Shown here one piece after another: positions 60,201-64,000 of a DNA stretch of 64,000 nucleotides. Each line of letters opens with the position of its first letter. Within the stretch, counting starts at the first letter, position 1. The notes beneath the pieces were generated by a model. The model made no database searches and had not been told where the DNA came from. It was given only the letters and a program-made list of their open reading frames with translations. Source of the DNA: Terebella lapidaria. Taxonomy: Eukaryota; Annelida; Polychaeta; Terebellida; Terebellidae. A program made the position numbers and the translations under genes. Location of the stretch: contig OX424558.1 in NCBI GenBank assembly GCA_949152475.1, positions 31,940,651 to 32,004,650 on the forward strand. The letters are read 5' to 3'.

Positions 60201-63200
60201 CGATTCCACCCAGATATATCTTTGTATTATGAACATATAGAATATTGAATGCCGCATACATGTAATGGTGACATCGAAGTTCGCACGGATGACCTTGATT
60301 GGTAAATCTCAAGGTCATATGTTTACTCTGCGAATTTCAAGGTCTGTTACCTGCCAATGCTGCCATGGCCAAACCAAAATTGTCCGGTAACCTATCTTAG
60401 CCTTTGGGCTAATTTTTTCGTTTTCGGCGATATCTTGAAAATGATGCGTCTTAGAGCGAAACGGACATTATTTTCGGATTCTTCCCCCTGGACAAAATGT
60501 CTAGGCAAACATGTCTAAGTCAACATTTTTCATTTTTTGTCGATATCTTGGAAACGGTGTGTAGTAGAGCCTATGGTAAACATGTTATAAATGATAGTAT
60601 TAACACCGAAATGCCTCCAAGGCATCTTTAGGCCTTGACCTCTAGTTTATATATGTGTATGATGCTTGCACAATGATATATATTGGCATGTTTGGTCCTG
60701 CATATTCACATAGAATTGATGCCAAATCTACATGTACACAATGTACTTGATTAATCATTCGAGCATAAAGTAAATGTACGCTAGCATGTTTGGCTGACCG
60801 AGATTTCATAGAATGTTTTTCAGGTTTGTACAGTACATGTAACACCTGAAAATTGTATGATATAAAATAACATAAGATAACAGCAGAGATAACATGATTT
60901 TGTCATGGTGATTTCATGTTGATATTCTTTCATCTTTCAATACACGTACGTAGTCATGAGCATCACATATTATTGATGTGTACAAATGTAGGTGCAATGC
61001 ATGTTTAGGCCTTCCAATGTTCAGGACTTCCCAATTTGGTGCTATGTCCATAGCATGTTTTTTGGTTATTGCGTGCGTGTACTTGCATGAATACTTGTAT
61101 TTATGTATTATATTTCCCGCATGGACGTTGTAATGTGATTCGGCAATGAACAACACATATACATGTAATCTAACCAACGCTTACATGTACATGTAGACAA
61201 TTTTCTTGTCTTTGGCAAGCATCTTTGAACTAGCAGGAACAGCGTTGATTAATATTGCTATTTGAGTCACTAGTATTGTAGTTTGGAATCGTTAAGCAGT
61301 GGAGCAAATATTTTAGTCAAAGTAAGCTGTGAGGGAATTTATAACTGTGATTTCAAGTGCTTTGAATGAGTGAATGAATGTAATTTATTGAATGTTCATG
61401 ACTGAATTGGGAGCAATATGCTCATTTTATCTACATGTATGAATATTTATCTGATTGTCACTAGTCATAAATTTGTGTCAAATGAAAAAATTGAGAATAT
61501 TGTACTTGGGAATCGTTAGGCAGTGGAGCAAATATTTTAGTCAAAGTAAGCTGTGAGGGAATTTATTACTGTGATTCCAAGTGCTTTGACTGAGTGTATG
61601 AATGTAATTCATTGAATGTTCATGACTGAATTGGGAGCAATACATGTATGCTCATTTTATCTACATGTATAAATATTTATCTGATTGTCATTAGTCATAA
61701 ATTTGTGTCAAATAAAAAAATAGAGAATATTGTACTTGGGAATCGTTAGGCAGTGGAGCAAATATTCTAGTCGAAGGAAGCTGTGAGGGAATTTATTCCT
61801 GTGATTTCAAGTGCTTTGAATGAGTGTATGAATGTAAATTATTTAATGTTCATGACTGAATTAGGAGCAATATGCTCATTTTATCTACATGACTAAATAT
61901 TTATCTGATTGTCAATAGTCATAAATTTGTGTAGAATAAAAAAAATAGATTTATGTCCATATTTCATGACATTTGCTCAATATTTTTATAATATGTACTC
62001 TTGTTCAATAAAGATTTGCTGTTGAATTTATGTTACCTTCTGTTGCTTCTTACATCACAAGTTTCTATCAAATCTTATATGTGTTTCATTATTTTCAGTA
62101 AAAATGTCAATAACCTGGTCTGTATAACCGGACAACCTGAACATCCCTTACCGGTATGCTACAATTAAATACAGTATACACATTCTTCAAAATGAAACAA
62201 AGCATATATGACTGGTTTAAGTTTACATATTCAGTAACCACGATTTAATCTAACTCCTATCACATATGTAACCATAATCCATCTTCTTGGCTTCCATTCA
62301 ACGATTTACTAGAATTATCAGTGTTAATATACTCTGGTAGTACTGATTATGCTGGACATATTGGTAATATCAAAATACATCTTAGCCTAGACTAGACATC
62401 CTTCTACATGTTTACAAATATACACTGTAAAGCGTTGACTTCCTAATATTTGGACTCGTGCATAAATTTTTCATACACTCCACTTTTATGAGCATTACAA
62501 AATATTTATGAGTACCTCATGAATGAAAACAGAGTCTACTTTCAAAATCAGTGGAACCTATAGGCCTATAACAATCGTAACTGCGGTACCGGTAAGCCGT
62601 AATCACGATGTAAAATCATTTGGACTCTAACAGTCCGCAATTTCTAAATAGCCAGAGCCCGCCAAATTCAAAACAAACACATGTTGATTCTTGAACAGAG
62701 TATTTTGATAAGTGTAACTAGGTTCTACATAAGCTTTATTTCGTCACTCTGTTGTACTCGAAACCAGTGTGTGCCAAGCTCAGACATCAGCCCTGGTACA
62801 TGAGCGTCACGTTTGCCGCTAGGCGGCGCTGTGCCAAAAACGTCACATTGTCGTATCTAAGGAGTGCGGTATCTTTGTCTATTACAATCTTTGATCTTAA
62901 TAGATTAAATTATAAAATGGATTGAGTAGATCTAATTTAAATTGGAGATCTAATAATGATCTATACAGCTGTACTGTATATAATTAAAATAATATACCCC
63001 CAATAACAATTATCGATGATATAATTAAATAGGTCTAATTGATGATTAATCAGATGTGAAATACAAATTTAGTCCTCACAGCTCTTGTTTCACTTCAAGT
63101 AACCCCTCATGCGGTGGCAAAAAAAATTACCTTGTCCATCGTTCCAACCCCATTCCACGTCTAAAAATTCGTCAACAGTTATCCCTGGTACTAAAGAACG

Positions 63201-63242
63201 GTACCAGTCGGTGATATCAAAATTGGGCGTATCTGAGTCCAT
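48028..63242 (-). CDS. DUF3504/KIAA1958-like gene with Crypton-type tyrosine recombinase domain
   Basis: My minus-strand model, 5' to 3': 63,242-63,131; 50,936-50,817; 50,714-50,607; 50,510-50,403 (doubtful); 50,322-50,209; 50,099-50,064; 49,961-49,887; 49,672-49,609; 49,519-48,703; 48,568-48,416; 48,285-48,028. All junction phases agree: phase 1 through the first eight exons, then 2, 0 and 0. That gives about 620 codons without the doubtful exon. The N-terminus starts MDSDTPNFDITDWYRS; several short acidic exons follow; the last three carry the catalytic fold. DUF3504 proteins (KIAA1958, ZMYM2, QRICH1, KCTD1 relatives) are known to derive from Crypton recombinases. An 11.9-kb P element in the opposite orientation occupies intron 1. 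Whether this is a host gene or a live Crypton cannot be settled here; no Crypton ends were seen. Confidence 0.72.
48416..48568 (-). CDS. DUF3504 gene: penultimate exon
   Basis: The exon runs from acceptor TTGGTTTCCAG to donor CCAAG|GTGTG, 153 bp, phase 0 at both ends. It encodes IHGLNSIKSYMKDITERAG and NISARKHLVTTCRESG. The SARK segment holds the second conserved Arg position of the recombinase family (usually H-x-x-R or S-x-R). A His follows it directly. Confidence 0.75.
48703..49519 (-). CDS. DUF3504 gene: main recombinase exon
   Basis: This 817-bp exon enters in phase 2 after a predicted 89-bp intron and leaves in phase 0 at CAC|GTGTAT. It encodes the core-binding and first catalytic part: ILTHEALNKFLDKQKNPN, PEQLNELLAHFFVAVRK, YEPSTLKGKQSSFERYL, SIITDREFFTSRGAIS, LKKQGKGNRANRKRAPTE and SSIWWIMCTRFGKRSNQE. 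The Arg in FGKRSNQESYDLKWGDV is the expected first catalytic Arg of the tyrosine recombinase fold. The block order matches DUF3504 family proteins. Frames continuing past 48,703 run into intron sequence. Plus-strand frames here (for example 49,004-49,351) are shadows. Confidence 0.8.
49609..49961 (-). CDS. DUF3504 gene: linker exons (49,961-49,887 and 49,672-49,609)
   Basis: The first (75 bp, phase 1-1) encodes DISDEALMSMPIPEDVTE and a basic end KRRQ. The second (64 bp, phase 1 to 2) encodes EEISMHGDDEEDPDDPTYVS, very acidic. The splice from 49,609 (CA|GTAGTG) to 49,519 (TTCCAG|C) is needed because every frame is stopped or shifted between them. This 89-bp intron is the least certain junction of the model; a frameshift is the alternative. 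Confidence 0.55.
50209..50936 (-). CDS. DUF3504 gene: array of four duplicated symmetric exons
   Basis: Four exons lie at 50,936-50,817, 50,714-50,607, 50,510-50,403 and 50,322-50,209. They are 120, 108, 108 and 114 bp, all multiples of three, and each goes from phase 1 to phase 1. Each encodes a variant of GP.SP..LETPLG.DD, SMDV.EWDGPDPLLDG. Flanking introns are duplicated too (AATTTTCAAATTACAG-like ends; AATACAAGCAAGTGC inside). In the third, the acceptor AG reads TG, so that exon is probably skipped; being symmetric, skipping keeps the frame. A 36-bp exon of similar phase (50,099-50,064, DQSLQSTQQYED) follows. The acidic, Trp/Pro-containing modules suggest a disordered interaction or activation segment. 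Confidence 0.7.
51020..51108 (+). repeat. P element left terminal inverted repeat
   Basis: A 33-bp perfect arm (51,020-51,052) is followed by an imperfect inner arm. GCGCCGCCAAGCGG and CGTGACGCTG at 51,081-51,108 match, inverted, GCGCCGCCTAGCGG and CGTGACGCTC at 62,804-62,831. The inner pair may be the transposase binding site, by analogy with the internal sites of Drosophila P; that is inference. The transposase ATG lies only 6 bp further in, so the promoter probably lies within the terminal repeat. Confidence 0.88.
51114..52087 (+). CDS. Transposase exons 1-3: THAP domain
   Basis: Exon 1 gives CSAIGCRHNRKNSRSLSFFR and FPKDPAR (C-x4-C, then the conserved F-P pair). Exon 2 gives VWVQNTRR..(C)VLCADHF with the C-x2-H zinc ligands (C-A-D-H). 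Exon 3 opens ESQF and ends the domain with AVPSLF (the AVPTIF-type C-terminal box). This is the complete C2CH THAP signature over about 90 residues, split by two introns. Exon 3 then continues into a Pro/Lys-rich linker. Confidence 0.88.
51114..58922 (+). CDS. THAP-domain P-element-type transposase (THAP9-like), nine exons, two frameshifts
   Basis: Exons: 51,114-51,238; 51,714-51,813; 51,931-52,087; 52,640-52,758; 53,088-53,196; 56,494-57,553; 57,696-57,910; 58,198-58,299; 58,389-58,922. All junctions follow GT-AG with matching phases. Domains in order: THAP zinc-binding DNA-binding domain (exons 1-3), basic coiled coil (exons 4-5), RNase H-like catalytic domain with insertion (exons 6-7), and a C-terminal helical/Cys region (exon 9). 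Candidate catalytic acids are Asp in LTMDEMSIKES, Asp in VVVCDQGVNN and Glu in LNQDVVENLFSVIR. Exon 6 needs two single-base corrections, near 57,200 and 57,413, so the copy as given could not make full-length protein unless these are sequencing errors. Length is about 840 codons, near human THAP9. The CDS starts just inside the left TIR. Confidence 0.85.
52640..53196 (+). CDS. Transposase exons 4-5: coiled-coil segment
   Basis: KMAKLKRKNRALRMQ and IYRLQKKQSSIKFL...ELEILLKEFL show heptad spacing with many Lys/Arg, as in the leucine-zipper-like dimerisation region after the THAP domain in P transposases. A fragment of the satellite element lies in the intron between them (near 52,830-53,012, ending GACCTTGACGTCTAG). 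Confidence 0.75.
53782..55788 (+). mobile_element. Hairpin-ended element inserted in another copy of itself
   Basis: It begins TGTTACCAGACC/GGTCCGATAACC and ends with TCCGGTAACC and the terminal hairpin TTAGCCCTTGGGCTAA (55,773-55,788). The flanking halves GGAAAAGTTTCACTCAATTT and TTCCTTCATAATGGGA are continuous in the related sequence at 54,250-54,290, showing the insertion point inside a T-run. It contains AGGTCA-rich text and a tandem repeat near its 3' end. Confidence 0.65.
55095..55720 (+). repeat. About 132-bp tandem repeat, five units
   Basis: AATCAATTGTGGACATATAG or a near variant recurs near 55,105, 55,240, 55,375, 55,508 and 55,633. It is followed each time by a GAATATTCTCGTGACCTTGA-like segment, CCTCATTTTCAAGGTCA and GGCTAATATCTCGCTTATT. 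It sits in the 3' part of the inserted hairpin-ended element. Confidence 0.8.
56494..57553 (+). CDS. Transposase exon 6: catalytic domain, frame broken twice
   Basis: The exon opens GYQLSFLLSQVKASQRK and runs through the first Asp (MDEMS) and second Asp (CDQGVNN) to FDPPHLIKNIRNNLKNHGY. The frame is then lost near 57,200. The correct continuation (TFFEKDSSKPIRLSPKL to LPPFSQLRVKYATQVL) lies in another frame, and that in turn changes near 57,413 before LFNCFN and RHAYSATSGHKEFL. Each shift is equivalent to one missing base. No in-frame stop was found in the correct frames between shifts, so the decay is recent. Confidence 0.82.
57696..58922 (+). CDS. Transposase exons 7-9: last catalytic residue and C-terminus
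   Basis: Exon 7 contains CLKGWKLTINALMRLFEEL and the Glu-bearing LNQDVVENLFSVIRSKGGA. Exon 8 encodes an acidic linker (NCEEDVEQFLLSL). Exon 9 has VVTYVGGYIVRKL, CFACQED and a HVGTEVFCCDSC cluster, as in the C-terminal region of THAP9-type transposases, ending LLKFNHV and TAG. All phases agree and the reading is uninterrupted. Confidence 0.82.
58938..60646 (+). mobile_element. Helitron-like element nested in the P element
   Basis: It begins 16 bp past the transposase stop at AATGCCTTTATGG, followed by TTTTAGCAGAATTT and GAGGTCCGTGAGGATGAAAT, collinear with the reverse copy at 25,900. It ends with the hairpin ATGCCTCCAAGGCAT and CTAG|T at 60,646. It has only one or two satellite units, split by a hairpin-ended element at 59,396. 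The 5' end is approximate. Confidence 0.62.
59396..60412 (+). mobile_element. Hairpin-ended element, compact copy (1.0 kb)
   Basis: The left hairpin TAGGTTACCGGACC/GGTCCGATAACCTA (59,396-59,427) and right hairpin TTAGCCTTTGGGCTAA (60,397-60,412) define a clean unit. The satellite text GAGTCGGCATTTT on the left and TTTTCGTTTTCGGCGATATC on the right are continuous in uninterrupted satellite units, so the target was a T-run. It lacks the 132-bp tandem repeat of the longer copy. This is the best-bounded member of the family. Confidence 0.7.
60647..61274 (+). other. P element interior, AT-rich, unassigned
   Basis: ACATGTA-rich sequence without coding potential. No element ends recognised. Small minus-strand frames (60,642-60,845 and 60,914-61,177) are chance readings of the ACATGTA text. 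Confidence 0.4.
61275..61950 (+). repeat. Three-unit tandem repeat (about 225-230 bp) near the right end of the P element
   Basis: GGAATCGTTAGGCAGTGGAG or a near variant starts units near 61,285, 61,509 and 61,739. Each continues AGTAAGCTGTGAGGGAATTT, AAGTGCTTTGA, TTCATGACTGAATTGGGAGC and ATTTATCTGATTGTCA. Units differ by a few percent and small indels. Nothing similar was seen outside the P element. Confidence 0.85.
61951..62803 (+). other. P element 3' flank with possible poly(A) signal
   Basis: AATAAA at 62,007-62,012 (TTCAATAAAGATTTGCTG) is followed by T-rich sequence and could end the transposase transcript, though it lies 3 kb past the stop because of the nested insertions. The remainder up to the right inner repeat shows no coding or repeat signal. 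Confidence 0.35.
62804..62893 (-). repeat. P element right terminal inverted repeat
   Basis: This is the inverted partner of the left terminus, ending ACAATCTTTG at 62,893. The adjacent ATCTTAA at 62,894-62,900 is the second copy of the target duplication. About nine bases of extra sequence separate the outer and inner arms compared with the left end. Confidence 0.88.
63131..63242 (-). CDS. DUF3504 gene: first coding exon
   Basis: From the ATG at 63,242 (minus strand) the exon reads MDSDTPNFDITDWYRSLVPG, then acidic sequence ending WGWNDGQ, and stops at donor GGACAAG|GTAATTT in phase 1. This matches the phase-1 acceptor of the exon at 50,936 on the other side of the P element. An in-frame upstream ATG (63,284) would add 14 residues. 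I prefer 63,242 because short DUF3504 N-termini usually begin with an acidic MDS-type segment. Without the P element, intron 1 would be about 313 bp. Confidence 0.6.
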
Positions 63243-64000
63243 TATGATTTGAGAGAAATCAATAAGGTACGAAAAATGCCTCACGAACGCAGAGGTGCCA
63301 TCTTGCGAATGAAAACGTTTTCATGACGCACTTGACGCAGCCATCATGATCTTATTTGCGTCACAAAAAACAAAACCAAATTACGAACAGGAGTGTTGAG
63401 AGATGTGAAACAGGATCTAATGTAATGAATTACAATATGGCCATAATTGCACATTAAATCGTTTTATCGCATATTCAAACATTGTCTATCAAATGTCAAC
63501 AAGCAGATTCTTAAAACTTTTTTATTTTTAATGTGCGCCTGTACAAATAGAACGTCGGCGGTAAGTCGGTCATTTGTTTTGAAAATGGCGCTGACTTTCA
63601 ATGTTTGCATCATGTTTCCGGAGTCATTTTGACTCAGTAAAATTAGTTGTTTGCAATATTCAAGTACATTGGAATGAAGGTACACTACTACTGCATTGTT
63701 ATCCAATGAAAAATTGAGTTACGAATTTCGAGTGCTGGATGGGTTTTGCCCAGCCCTGGTGACCAGGGGTGAGATGACACACACAGTGCGAGAATATAGT
63801 GTCTGGATCTGCAGCACCCATCTCACACCAGTGACGTATTGAATGACTACAATCGGCATGAGCCCTTTGAACCTTTTCAGAGGTAATGTGTTGACGGTCA
63901 TAAATCAGGTATATGTTCCATGGTAACGCCCATGAAACTTTTACCATGATAAGAGATAGGCATCAAACAAGGGTATTTTCATGGGTTTTATTAGTGATGT
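63243..64000 (-). promoter_or_regulatory. Upstream region of the DUF3504 gene
   Basis: Read on the minus strand, the sequence just upstream of the first exon has CAAGATGGC at about 63,297-63,305, a YY1-type site often found at TATA-less promoters. A plus-strand AAAATGGCGC occurs at about 63,581. No TATA box at a suitable distance. Beyond 63,400 I see no exon I would defend; the minus-strand frames at 63,464-63,947 are unassigned. Confidence 0.35.

Larger units (their letters stand above)
51020..62893 (+). mobile_element. P-element-superfamily (THAP) transposon, apparently complete
   Basis: Terminal inverted repeats are perfect over 33 bp: CAAAGATTGT...CCGCACTCC at 51,020-51,052, inverted at 62,861-62,893. 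The ends are CA...TG as in known P elements. ATCTTAA abuts both outer ends (51,013-51,019 and 62,894-62,900), a 7-bp target duplication where 8 bp is typical of the superfamily. Beyond the TIRs, imperfect inverted similarity continues for another 50-60 bp, including GCGCCGCC(A/T)AGCGG. The nine-exon transposase runs 51,114-58,922. The rest is filled with nested elements and a subterminal tandem repeat. The insertion lies in intron 1 of the minus-strand DUF3504 gene. Confidence 0.9.

Overview
The window is animal nuclear DNA, most likely from a marine lophotrochozoan such as a mollusc. It is AT-rich. Its genes are split into short exons with GT-AG introns, and much of it consists of nested DNA transposons, satellite-bearing repeats and tandem segmental duplications. 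ACATGTA-rich spacers and bivalve-type repeats with GACCTTGACCT satellites fit that guess, but the sequence alone does not fix the species. There is no bacterial gene organisation, no CRISPR array, and no rRNA or tRNA gene that I can defend.

Layout. 0.5-11.1 kb is a direct tandem duplication of a 4.7-5.8 kb unit. The copies are nearly identical except for a satellite inside a Helitron-like element, which has about three units in one copy and about ten in the other. 11.3-14.4 kb holds a foldback element, a dead Tc1-like transposon and a diverged copy of the end of the large unit. 15.4-22.7 kb is a degenerate repeat array broken by a 2.56 kb long-TIR element and a 1.43 kb TIR element, whose target sites can be recognised by comparison with uninterrupted repeats nearby. 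24.0-25.9 kb is a reverse-strand Helitron-like element split by a probable solo LTR. 26.2-34.7 kb is a second tandem duplication (units of about 3.9 and 4.5 kb). It carries a two-exon cysteine-rich coding candidate that is open in copy 1, and stopped and interrupted in copy 2. 35-48 kb is sparse: duplicated promoter-like blocks, a few orphan exons, a small TIR element and a minisatellite.

The informative part is 48.0-63.3 kb. A minus-strand gene (48,028-63,242) encodes a DUF3504/KIAA1958-like protein with a Crypton-type tyrosine recombinase fold. I could build an eleven-exon model whose phases agree at every junction, including an array of four duplicated, symmetric phase 1-1 exons. Inside its first intron, in the opposite orientation, lies an apparently complete P-element-superfamily transposon (51,020-62,893). 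It has 33-bp perfect terminal inverted repeats, a 7-bp target duplication and a nine-exon THAP-domain transposase that keeps its three catalytic acidic residues but carries two apparent 1-bp frameshifts. The P element in turn hosts hairpin-ended elements (one inserted into another copy of itself) and a Helitron-like element that contains a further hairpin-ended copy. The locus is therefore a stack of four mobile-DNA lineages in the intron of a gene whose own catalytic domain is transposon-derived.

Gene models rest on splice-signal and phase reasoning done by eye. Family assignments for DUF3504, THAP/P-element and Tc1 rest on recognisable motifs. The Helitron, LTR and foldback calls rest on terminal structure. 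No database search was possible.
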